Assembly (NCBI GenBank): GCA_021108255.1
Contig: JAIORG010000089.1
Span: 1 to 36,952 of the forward strand
Direction of reading: 5' to 3'
Source: Anaerolineales bacterium
GTDB taxonomy: Bacteria; Chloroflexota; Anaerolineae; Anaerolineales; UBA11858
DNA length: 36,952 nucleotides
Shown here: piece after piece, positions 6,304-15,900 of the stretch
How the letters are laid out: the number at the start of each line of letters is the position of its first letter
How positions within the stretch are numbered: position 1 is the stretch's first letter
Position numbers and translations under genes: made by a program
The notes under the pieces: generated by a model
Told to the model about the DNA's origin: nothing
The model's database searches: none
Seen by the model: the letters and a program-made list of their open reading frames with translations, nothing else

Positions 6304-9084
6304 ATGAAAACTAACATACTTCAAGAAACTCCGATCGCAATAATTGGCCAAGCGGCGATTTTTGCAAAAGCAGCTTCACTAACTGAGTATTGGGACAATA
6401 TCCTGAATAAAGTTGACGGGATTACAGATGTGCCCGATTCTCGCTGGAACCCAGAAGATTATTATGATCCAGATCCCCAAGCGGTCGATAAAACCTACTG
6501 CAAAAGGGGCGGTTTTATTCCCGATATTGAGTTTAATCCCCTTGAGTTCGGTCTACCGCCCAATATCCTGGAAGTGACGGATTCATCCCAATTACTAGGG
6601 TTAATTGTAGCCAGAGACGCTATGGAAGATGCTGGTTATGGGGCAGATAGGGAGTTTAACAGGGAGACAACCGGCGTTGTCCTCGGAGTCGCAGGCGGCA
6701 CAAAACTCATCTCAGATTTGAGTGCCAGGCTGCAATATCCAATTTGGAGGAAGGTTTTAGAAAACAGCGGGATATCTACTGAAGACACAGATATCATCAT
6801 TGAAAAAATGAAACTTGCCTACGCTCCCTGGAATGAAAATTCCTTCCCGGGCTTACTGGGTAATGTCATTTCCGGCAGAATAGCCAACCGTCTGGATCTG
6901 GGCGGAATGAATACCGTTGTAGATGCCGCTTGTGCCAGCAGTTTGGCTGCAGTAAAAACAGCAGTTAGTGAACTTGTTGAAGGGCGGGCAGATATGATGA
7001 TAACAGGCGGAGTGGATACCGATAATTCCCCTTTTACATACTTGTGTTTTAGCAAAACGCCAGCGTTTTCACCATCCCAGAAAACCAGGCCGTTTGATGA
7101 AGAGTCAGACGGGATGTTAATCGGGGAAGGTTTAGGCATGATGGTTTTAAAACGGCTGGAGGATGCTGAAAAAGATGGGGACCGAATTTTTGCCATCATC
7201 CGCGGAATCGGCAGCTCCAGCGATGGTAAATATAAAAGCATTTATGCTCCTCGCCCAGCTGGTCAATCTCTGGCAATCCAACGAGCCTATGCCGAGGCAG
7301 GGTTTGCACCCCAATCGATAGATCTGCTTGAAGCTCACGGTACTGGCACTATAGCAGGAGATCCGGCTGAGTTCAATGGCTTAAAAAATGTTTTTGAGAA
7401 TCCTAATGGTCAAAAACAAACTATCGCCATCGGTTCAGTCAAATCCCAGATTGGCCATACGAAAGCAGCTGCCGGGGCTGCCGGAATGATTAAAGTCGCT
7501 CTTGCCCTGCATCACAAAGTTCTACCACCAACTATCAATATTCAAAAACCTTCCTCTTCCCTTAACATTGAAGATTCTTATTTTTATCTGAACACAGAAA
7601 CCAGACCCTGGTTCACATCAGGGAACGGCTCCTCCCGCAAAGCAGCTGTAAGTGCATTTGGCTTTGGCGGAACAAATTTCCATATCGTACTTGAAGAATA
7701 TCAAACCGAAAATAATCTAAACTCCCGCCTGAATTCTGTCTGCCAACCTATCTTGCTCAGTGCCAGCACCCCAGAAGACCTGCTCATTAAAATTCAAGAT
7801 ACCCTGGACTCTATAGCAGCTGAGGATAGTCAGGAAGCGTATCAAATTCTAATAAACTCTTCAAAAGATACACTTCCACCAAAAAACCATCCCCGATTGG
7901 GCTTTGTAACGGAATCCAAAGCTGAAACAACAAAATACCTGAAGACTGCTTTAAGCTTGCTGAAAAATCAACCAGATTCAGCTTCCTGGGAACATCCCTG
8001 GGGTATAACCTACCGGGCTGAAGGAGTATCTGAAGAGAGTAAAATCGCAGCCCTGTTCCCCGGTCAAGGTTCCCAATACCTCAATATGGCGGGTGAGGTA
8101 ACGATGAATTTTCCTCCCCTGCGGGAAGCCTTTGAAACCATGAATGATCTTTTCCTCCAGGAAGAGCAAAATTCTCTAAGCAGCGTCGTGTACCCTATTC
8201 CGGGTTTTAACAAGGAGACTACTTCAAAACAACAATCCGCACTGCGGGAAACTGATTATGCCCAAGCCGGAATTGGCGTTGTCAGTTACGGCATGTATAA
8301 AATCCTCCATCAGGCGGGTTTCCGGCCTGATTTCACAGCAGGTCACAGTTTTGGAGAATTGACTGCACTCTGGGCAGGCGGCGTCCTGAACGATGGCGCT
8401 TTTTTGCGATTGGTAAAGGCCCGGGGAAAAGCCATGCGTCCTCCACAAGATCCTGATTATGACGCAGGGACAATGGCAGCGGTGAAAGGACCTCTAACAG
8501 ATATCAAACAGGCAATTGAATCCTTACCTGATGTTGTGATTGCCAACGAAAACTCATCTTCTCAAATTGTATTGGCTGGTCCGAGAGAAGCCATAAATCA
8601 GGCAGAAACCATATTGTCCGATCAGGAATTCAAAGTGACACAGTTGCCAGTCTCCGCTGCTTTCCACACTTCCCTGGTCGAGCATGCCTCAAAACCATTT
8701 TCGGAAGCGGTCAATCAGGAAACTTTCCAGAAACCCGCTATTCCAGTTTATTCCAACACTACAGGAAAGGTATATCCCAAGGACGAGAAGAAAAGCAAAC
8801 AAATCCTGTCCAGTCACATATTACATCCGGTGATATTTAAAACGCAGATAGAAGAGATATATCAAGCCGGTGGAAGGATTTTTGTTGAAATAGGACCCAG
8901 ACAGATTCTGGGAAACCTTGTTGATGACATTTTAGATGATCAACCACATACGACAATCTCATTAAACCCAAGCAGAGATAAATCAAGCGATCGTCAGCTG
9001 CGGGAAGCCGCAGTGAAATTACAGGTAGTTGGCTTACCGTTAAAGGATATTGACCCCTATCAACGCAGACCAATTTCAGCCTAA
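6304..9084 (+). CDS. pfaA: PUFA synthase-like subunit: ketosynthase + malonyl acyltransferase (PfaA N-terminal part)
   Basis: Iterative fatty acid/polyketide synthase component, 926 residues. Residues ~8-465 are a ketosynthase with the complete triad: Cys210 in DAACASSL, His345 in EAHGTGT and His385 in GSVKSQIGHTK. The N-terminal signature (DVPDSRWNPEDYYDPDP, then KTYCKRGGFIPDIEFNPLEF) is of PfaA type rather than a generic polyketide synthase. After a ~115-residue linker, ~580-890 form an acyltransferase with FPGQGSQY, Ser682 in GHSFGE and His788 in AAFHTS, expected to load malonyl units. Canonical PfaA continues into ACPs, KR and DH; here the protein stops and those follow as separate genes. 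An ATG at 6304 is used; a TTG at 6277 is the alternative. It is the only catalytically intact KS in the window. Confidence 0.93.
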   Translation: MKTNILQETPIAIIGQAAIFAKAASLTEYWDNILNKVDGITDVPDSRWNPEDYYDPDPQAVDKTYCKRGGFIPDIEFNPLEFGLPPNILEVTDSSQLLGLIVARDAMEDAGYGADREFNRETTGVVLGVAGGTKLISDLSARLQYPIWRKVLENSGISTEDTDIIIEKMKLAYAPWNENSFPGLLGNVISGRIANRLDLGGMNTVVDAACASSLAAVKTAVSELVEGRADMMITGGVDTDNSPFTYLCFSKTPAFSPSQKTRPFDEESDGMLIGEGLGMMVLKRLEDAEKDGDRIFAIIRGIGSSSDGKYKSIYAPRPAGQSLAIQRAYAEAGFAPQSIDLLEAHGTGTIAGDPAEFNGLKNVFENPNGQKQTIAIGSVKSQIGHTKAAAGAAGMIKVALALHHKVLPPTINIQKPSSSLNIEDSYFYLNTETRPWFTSGNGSSRKAAVSAFGFGGTNFHIVLEEYQTENNLNSRLNSVCQPILLSASTPEDLLIKIQDTLDSIAAEDSQEAYQILINSSKDTLPPKNHPRLGFVTESKAETTKYLKTALSLLKNQPDSASWEHPWGITYRAEGVSEESKIAALFPGQGSQYLNMAGEVTMNFPPLREAFETMNDLFLQEEQNSLSSVVYPIPGFNKETTSKQQSALRETDYAQAGIGVVSYGMYKILHQAGFRPDFTAGHSFGELTALWAGGVLNDGAFLRLVKARGKAMRPPQDPDYDAGTMAAVKGPLTDIKQAIESLPDVVIANENSSSQIVLAGPREAINQAETILSDQEFKVTQLPVSAAFHTSLVEHASKPFSEAVNQETFQKPAIPVYSNTTGKVYPKDEKKSKQILSSHILHPVIFKTQIEEIYQAGGRIFVEIGPRQILGNLVDDILDDQPHTTISLNPSRDKSSDRQLREAAVKLQVVGLPLKDIDPYQRRPISA

Positions 9085-9118
9085 ATCAAATCTTTTTGAG
9101 TGCTAGAAGGAGAACCAC

Positions 9119-11242
9119 ATGGCTAGTTTACAAATACAACTAAACGGAAGTAATCTCATTAGCGAAAAACGCAAACAGGCTTTTAAGGAAGCATTGCATG
9201 ACGAGCACCTCGTGGGCATTAATGATAATCTTTTGAAAGACTCTAATGGGAATGGAAAAATCCCCCACACAACGGAGCAGGAATCCTCACAAAAAACCAT
9301 CAGTCCTGGTGCCTCCAATCCCGACACAAACGGAAATGGAAAACACCAGGCTTCCGAGCTGGTTAATAATATAGAACTTGGATTAAACCATTCATTCGAT
9401 CATCAATCCCGGACAATGGAAATCCACCAACAATATCTCTCTCAGCAGCAAGAGTACACACAATTGATCACAACCGTACTCAATGAGCAGGGAAAAGTGC
9501 TGGACAAAAGTAATGGAAGTATAAACGAAGGGGTCATCAATACTTTTCAGAGAAGCCTGGATAATTTCCATGAAATTCGTGGAAAGGGGATGGAAGTACA
9601 TCAGCAATTCCTCGAACAACAAGCTTCCTATTCTGAAAGCTATGTCAAGATACTGGAAAGTCAAAATCAACTTTTCCAAAATGGAAGAAACCTGTCAATA
9701 TACACAGAGGAACCATTGATTCAATCTGAACATTCGAAGACACCAGATCTTCCGGAACAAACCATTGATAATGATTTCCCTCTCCAGCAGCCTCAAGATG
9801 ATATTAAACAGGAAGCCATTCTTATAGAGCCACAGAGTGCAGCTCAAGGGAAAACTATCCAAATCTCTACAGATGTCCTTTCCGCTGCATTACTCAAAAT
9901 TGTGGGCGAAAAAACTGGTTATCCCCCGGAGATGCTTGAATTGGACATGGACCTTGAAGCCGATCTGGGGATTGACTCCATCAAGCGGGTTGAAATACTG
10001 GGAGCCCTGGAAGATGAATTTCCCTCCTTGCCTGCAGCAGACACTGAGGTATTGGCCCAAACACGCACGCTTCTGGAAATCGTTGAATACATGAATAATG
10101 AAGGGGGGCAAATTTCAGAAAATGTCACCCTGGTCGAAGAAAAATCTTCCCCTGAACCGAACAGCAGCGAAAAAGATGGACCACCTCAAATCGATGACCA
10201 ACAATTACAGTCCCAAAATCCAGCGAGTGCTGATCATTCTTTAGAAAATCTCACGGTTATTTTGTTGGAAATTGTAGCGGAAAAAACCGGCTATCCAGTA
10301 GATATGCTTGAACCAGAAATGGATATGGAAGCCGATTTGGGAATAGATTCAATAAAACGTGTGGAAATTTTAGGCGCGATGGAAGATCAAGTAGAAGGTC
10401 TTCCAGCCATCGAAGCAGAAACTCTCTCTGAGTTGAGAACACTAGGACAGATAGTCGAAATCATGGGCAGTCAAAAGGCTGCTCCCAAGGATCTTCCTGC
10501 AGATGAGGAAGTGGGCAAAAAAAAAGTTGACCAAGGAACCTTAGAGGTAACCCCTGTTAGACTCATCTCTTTGCCAGAAGCGGATCGCCTGGATTTCAAG
10601 ATTAGCCAGAGCCGCCCAATTGTAGTAACTGATGAAGGGACAGAGCTGACATCTCAGTTTGTCACTGCTCTTACTCAAGAGGGTTGGAATGTAGTTCTTT
10701 GGCAATTTCCCGAGACTCTGATTTCTGCAAAAAAACGGGATATTCCCCAAGAGGTAACCCAAATTCAACAAGATGATAAAAGCCTGGATTCCATAAATTT
10801 ATTAGTGGACAGGATTCGAGATCAGTACGGATTGATCTCTGGTTTCGTTCACCTCCATCCTCTCCAGGATAGTAAAGAGTCTTTCCTCAAATCGGAAAGG
10901 GATTTAGTAAAACAAATTTTCTTCCTTTCTGGGGCAATTAAAGCCGATATTACTACCATCAATCCCGGAAGTCGCTCTTTATTCCTCACAGTAACGCGGA
11001 TAGACGGCCAATTAGGATTAAAAAACCATCATTCCTTCCAGGAAAGCAGCGGTTTCAGCGGTTTGGTCAAAACACTTCACTGGGAGTGGCCTGATGTTTT
11101 CTGCCGGGCTTTAGATCTGGATCCTGAGTTAACACAGAGTGACCAAATCGCCAGTATTTTAGATGAGATTCAAGATCTGGACCTCAGCCTGGTTGAAGTT
11201 GGACTTGGTTCTCAGGGCCGGGTAACTATAGGGCGAGAGTAA
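9119..11242 (+). CDS. PUFA synthase-like subunit: helices, two ACPs, ketoreductase structural half
   Basis: Carrier subunit, 707 residues, starting 34 bases after the KS-AT gene behind AGAAGGAGA. Residues ~90-190 are predicted helical, with two copies of a similar segment: HQQYLSQQQ at 103 and HQQFLEQQ at 161. Two acyl carrier domains follow (~253-326 and ~375-450), each with LGIDSIKRVEIL; the phosphopantetheine serines are Ser287 and Ser411. The Ile-Lys-Arg form of the motif is that of PfaA ACP arrays. From ~475 to the end lies the non-catalytic structural subdomain of a PKS-type ketoreductase, ending at GRVTIGRE, where in PfaA the catalytic NADPH domain would begin. That domain instead starts the next gene. 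The ACPs hold the growing chain for all other subunits; canonical PfaA has more (often four to nine). Confidence 0.88.
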   Translation: MASLQIQLNGSNLISEKRKQAFKEALHDEHLVGINDNLLKDSNGNGKIPHTTEQESSQKTISPGASNPDTNGNGKHQASELVNNIELGLNHSFDHQSRTMEIHQQYLSQQQEYTQLITTVLNEQGKVLDKSNGSINEGVINTFQRSLDNFHEIRGKGMEVHQQFLEQQASYSESYVKILESQNQLFQNGRNLSIYTEEPLIQSEHSKTPDLPEQTIDNDFPLQQPQDDIKQEAILIEPQSAAQGKTIQISTDVLSAALLKIVGEKTGYPPEMLELDMDLEADLGIDSIKRVEILGALEDEFPSLPAADTEVLAQTRTLLEIVEYMNNEGGQISENVTLVEEKSSPEPNSSEKDGPPQIDDQQLQSQNPASADHSLENLTVILLEIVAEKTGYPVDMLEPEMDMEADLGIDSIKRVEILGAMEDQVEGLPAIEAETLSELRTLGQIVEIMGSQKAAPKDLPADEEVGKKKVDQGTLEVTPVRLISLPEADRLDFKISQSRPIVVTDEGTELTSQFVTALTQEGWNVVLWQFPETLISAKKRDIPQEVTQIQQDDKSLDSINLLVDRIRDQYGLISGFVHLHPLQDSKESFLKSERDLVKQIFFLSGAIKADITTINPGSRSLFLTVTRIDGQLGLKNHHSFQESSGFSGLVKTLHWEWPDVFCRALDLDPELTQSDQIASILDEIQDLDLSLVEVGLGSQGRVTIGRE

Positions 11243-11250
11243 TAGGAAAA

Positions 11251-12999
11251 ATGATGAAACAAAAACCAAATTTTCCTCCATCTGAAAAAACACATTTTCT
11301 AGTAAGTGGTGGAGGCAAGGGAATTACTGCAGAAAATACGATCGCCCTGGCTAAAGCATTTCAGTCCAGTTTTACTTTGTTAGGCAGGTCTGAGCTCCTG
11401 GGAGAAGAGCCTGGTTGGGCTAAAGGCTTAGATACTGACGCGGATCTACGGCAATCCATCCTGCAGCACTACAAGAAGAAGGGCAAGAAATTATCACCAA
11501 AGCAAATGGATCAGAAACTTCGTGAGGTTCTATCGAGCAGAGAAATTCAATCTACATTAAACCGAATTAAACAAGCCGGCGGCGAAGGTCGTTATCTGCA
11601 GGTTGACATAACCAATGTTGAAGATTTAAGAAATCAACTAAACCCCTATAAGACAAAGATAACCGGTTTACTGCATGGAGCAGGCGCTCTAGCAGATAAG
11701 TATATCGAAGACAAAAAGGAATCTGATTTTGAATTGGTCTATGGGGTAAAGGTTGATGGACTAAAAAACATATTAAGTCTCATTTCGCCAGAGCAAATAG
11801 ATTTCCTGATCCTGTTTTCATCTGTTGCAGGATTTTATGGCAATATCGGACAATCCGATTACAGCCTAAGCAATGAAATTCTCAATAAATTCGCTCATCA
11901 CCTAAAGCAGTCTCATCCCTCCTGTCATGTGCTGGTTATTGATTGGGGACCATGGGATGGCGGGATGGTTACCCCGCAGCTAAAACGGATTCTCACCAAA
12001 AAGAAAATTCAAGTAATCTCTCTTAAAGAAGGTACAGAAACACTCATTGAATTACTTCAAAAACCCAACAGCAGTTCCCAATGGGTTGTAGGAAGCCCAA
12101 TGCCTTTTCCCTCTCCCAAAGTAGGAAGCGATCTTCAGTCCTACCGGTTATTCCGGCGTCTTTCCCTAAGAGCAAATCCATTCCTGGCTGATCACGTCAT
12201 AGGAGGAAAGGCTGTGCTGCCAACAGTTTGTGCAGTGGGATGGTTTATTAACAACTGCGAAAAGTTGTACCCAGGATTCCGATTCTTTTCTGTCCGCGAT
12301 TACCAGGTATTTAAAGGCATTGTATTTGATCAAGATTTAGCTGACGAGTATCTCCTGGAGTTAAAAGAAACTCAGAAATCATCCGGTTCGGTCACCTTTG
12401 AAGGAAAAATCAGCAGTGAATCTCCCACCGGCAAATTAAGAAATCATTACCAGGCTTCGGTGGAGTTAAGAAAAACAATTCCTGATCAACCTCAAATTCA
12501 GGGATTTGAGTTACTTCACGAGTCGACCCAGAATGGACTCCAATACTATGAGGATAAAATCCTTTTCCACGGACCAAGATTCCGGGGAGTTCAAGAAGTA
12601 TTCAATCTGTCACCCTCAGGATTGACCACCCGCTGTGAACTGCCATCCTTCCCAATTCGGAAACAAGGTCAATTCCCGGTAGGTTCATTTAATCCTTTCC
12701 TGGCGGATATCCATCTACAAAGCCTGCTGATCTGGGCTTCTTCCCAACTCGATTCTATCGGGCTGCCATTAAAAATATCTGGTGGCACACAATATAAACC
12801 TGTTGACTTTGATACAACTACCTACGCCACGATGCAGGTTCAATCGAGTACAAACCATCGGCTGATAGCTGATGTCATCAGCCATGATGAAATTGGGAAT
12901 ATATATAGTAATGTCGAGGGTGCAGAAATCACTCTCAATAATAAATTGTTTGACCTGTTTAAAGACAATAAACTGGAGAAGGAACCGGCATGGCAATAA
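11251..12999 (+). CDS. PUFA synthase-like subunit: ketoreductase catalytic half + dehydratase (PfaA C-terminal part)
   Basis: 582 residues, starting 8 bases after the ACP gene and in another frame. Residues ~1-285 are the Rossmann catalytic subdomain of a ketoreductase: the NADPH loop SGGGKGIT, then Ser191 in FSSVAG, Tyr204 and Asn208 in SDYSLSNEI. From ~303 on is a PKS-type double-hotdog dehydratase with His315 in ADHVIGGKAVLP and Asp486 in FLADIHLQ, both expected catalytic residues. It should reduce the beta-keto group and dehydrate the alcohol on the ACP. The first half of the ketoreductase fold is supplied by the preceding protein, so the two must associate. TAGGAAAA provides a modest ribosome site for ATGATG. 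Its end overlaps the next gene by 10 bases. Confidence 0.87.
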   Translation: MMKQKPNFPPSEKTHFLVSGGGKGITAENTIALAKAFQSSFTLLGRSELLGEEPGWAKGLDTDADLRQSILQHYKKKGKKLSPKQMDQKLREVLSSREIQSTLNRIKQAGGEGRYLQVDITNVEDLRNQLNPYKTKITGLLHGAGALADKYIEDKKESDFELVYGVKVDGLKNILSLISPEQIDFLILFSSVAGFYGNIGQSDYSLSNEILNKFAHHLKQSHPSCHVLVIDWGPWDGGMVTPQLKRILTKKKIQVISLKEGTETLIELLQKPNSSSQWVVGSPMPFPSPKVGSDLQSYRLFRRLSLRANPFLADHVIGGKAVLPTVCAVGWFINNCEKLYPGFRFFSVRDYQVFKGIVFDQDLADEYLLELKETQKSSGSVTFEGKISSESPTGKLRNHYQASVELRKTIPDQPQIQGFELLHESTQNGLQYYEDKILFHGPRFRGVQEVFNLSPSGLTTRCELPSFPIRKQGQFPVGSFNPFLADIHLQSLLIWASSQLDSIGLPLKISGGTQYKPVDFDTTTYATMQVQSSTNHRLIADVISHDEIGNIYSNVEGAEITLNNKLFDLFKDNKLEKEPAWQ

Positions 13000-15900
13000 T
13001 TATCATTGGCCTTGATATCGCTTATGGGTCCTGTTCTTCTCTCCACTTGCTGGAAAGGTCCATCTATAACGGGAATCTCTGTAATGAGCAGGGGGTTCAT
13101 GATCCGAGTATCGTAGCAGTTAATGCATTTCATGATGCAGACCTGGATAGAATTTCTCAGCTAGGAATATTGAGCACCGATCCTTCCCGGCTGGTAAACT
13201 CTCCTCAAAGCATATTTGGAAGTTCAATTCAGATAGGGACAATTCCACCTGAACCAGGAGCGATTTTTCAGGCGATACAACTAGCAGATAGCTGGATCCA
13301 GGAGAATACGGATCGAGCAGTGTCCTTAACCATAACTTCTGATATCGGTACTGGTAGCATGCTGCTTGCCCATCCCAGCCGAAACACCCCAGCTTACGCT
13401 CAAATTGAATTTCGGTCAAATCATTCAATCAATGAACCGCAATTATCTACTCCAATCGGTTATCTAGAACTGAGCCAGGATATAAGTAAAATAAATCAAA
13501 AGGAATTCAAGATTCTGAGTGACATGTTTGAACCTGGCGAACGTTTCCCAGAGACTGCTCTAGGAAGTATATATCCCCGCATACCCGATGAAAGCGGTCT
13601 AGCTGGTCTCATCCATACCTCACTTCTAATAAGTCGTAAAATCATCCCAGGTAATTCACAGGGGCTCAGTAAAAATATATCTTCTTCGGCTGGAAAACAT
13701 CCCTTTTACATTCCGCAACAAACCAGGCCCTGGTTAGACAGGGGAAACGGATTCCAACGTTCGGCGATGTTAATTCAAATGGGAATCTTTTCCGCTAAAA
13801 GACATTTTCTTATCCTGCGGGAACCAGGTATTCCGAAACCCCTTCCTAAAGTTCAACCTCACCTCTCTGGAAACGAACCGATTTTGATCCCATTATGGGG
13901 AAATAACGCCAAAGAGCTTCAGGGTCAAATTCAATTACTGGAAGCTGATCTAAAGACCATTACCCCGGTGAAACAGCTAGCGAAAGATGTCTATGCGAAG
14001 TTTTCTTCAGCCCAGCAACCTGGTTTTGTTTGCACCTTCCTCGGTACTAACCATGAGGATTTTCTGAAAGAAATCACCCATGCAAAAAAAGGAATTCCTC
14101 AAGCTTTTGCCACTGGCAAGACCTGGAGCAGTCCCAAAGGCAGTTATTTTACTCCTCAGCCCCTGGGCAAGAAAGGTGTGGCATTTGTTTATCCAGGAGC
14201 ATTCAATTCTTATCCGGGTATGGGAAGAGAGCTATTTGATTATTTTCCTCATTTGCACCAGCTAGTTAAGAAAACCATCCAGAACATCAGTTATTCTCTT
14301 GCAGAGGAACTTATATTCCCGCGATATCTCCATCCAGACCTTGATGATCAACCAAATGGGCAGATGGATATCCTCTATAACCATCCAAGTGAATTAATTG
14401 AATCTGGCATAAGCATCTCTGTTTTGCACACCTTGATTCTTAAAAATATATTTGCTATCTCCCCAAAGGCAGCCTTTGGATACAGCCTGGGAGAAATCAG
14501 CATGTTATTTGGAAACAACATCTGGCAGAATGCAGGAAAAAGCAGCGAAAAATTAAAAAATTCACCGCTATTTAGAACCCAGCTTTTTGGACCAATGAAT
14601 ACGGTTCGGGATTTTTGGAAAGATGAAAACCTGGAGGATAATTTTTGGGGCTCATATATTCTGAAAGCTCCAGTTCGTGAAGTAGAAAACGCCCTGGAAA
14701 AAGAACCCCAGGTATTCCTGACTATAATAAATACCCCCGATGAAGTTGTTGTTGCTGGAAAAATTGACGCCTGCAGGAGAGTAATTTCCGAACTTGCATG
14801 TCATGCTCTGCCAATGCCCTTTAACTCTGCAATCCATAACCCGGCGATTCAGGCAAGTTATCCGGATTTTAAATACCTCTATACCCATGAAGTGCAATCA
14901 CAATCAGATATGCAATTTTACTCAGCAGCGGATTACAAACCCTTGTCACTTGATACAGGTACGCTATCCCAAGCTATAGCTAAAATGACCTGCAATCAGG
15001 TAAATTTTCCCAAATTGGTTAATTGCCTTTATCAAGACGGGATTCGGATATTCATAGAAGTAGGCCCGCAGAAAACCTGCTCCCGTTGGATTGAAAAAAT
15101 TCTGGTTTCACAACCCCATGCAGTTATACCTTTAAACAAAAAACATCAATCTGATTATGAGGGTGTGTTAAAAGTCCTCAGCTTGCTGGTCAGCCACCAG
15201 GTACCGCTTGATCTTACACCTCTTTATCCTGTTGAGAAAAATATATCAGCAGAACAAATTCGAGAAAACGGCAAGGGACAAGCCTATATTGAATCAAACA
15301 AAGAAATAAAATGGAAAACTGCTCATCCCCAGAATACAAGACGGCGGATTGAAACCCGCATGGGCAAACAACCAGTTCCAACGGCTCTTCAAACAAAATA
15401 CCTGGAGAACCTCACCCTCCTGTCAACTGATGTCGGAGAGAGCCATCAACAATTTCTTTCCACTCAGCAAACCCTAACTCGCAATCTCGCCAGAGTGGTC
15501 CATCTCCAAACAGATATGTCATCAACGGATACTCCTCTTGTTTCTAAACCTGATCCGCTCTTTACCCAAGACCAAATTGTAGAATTTACCCGGGGTGACC
15601 ATCAGAAATGTTTTGGGAGTACTTTTTCAGGTTTCGATGAGCGGAGGATTCCTCGTTTGCCAAATGGTAATCTCCGCTTTATAGACCGGGTAATCGGTAT
15701 CCAGGGCGAAGCTGAGAAGGTGATAGTTGGCTCGAGCCTGGTGAGTGAATTTAATCTTCCCGCCCAGGACTGGTATCTGAATAGTCAAGATACCGCCCTG
15801 CCCTATGTCAGCTTAATGGAGTTAGCCCTCCAACCTTGCGGATTTCTATCCGCCTATATGGGCAGTATAAAAAACATGTCGACCCTTGATTTATATTTCC

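Noticed and set aside
9837-10094. 85-codon plus-strand frame over the first ACP
   Set aside because: Out-of-frame reading of the ACP domain; the in-frame product has a perfect carrier motif.
11197-11260. Programmed or sequencing frameshift fusing the ACP and KR-DH genes
   Set aside because: The frames overlap for about 45 bases, but no slippery run lies before the TAA, and the second gene has its own start and a modest ribosome site. Kept as an alternative only.
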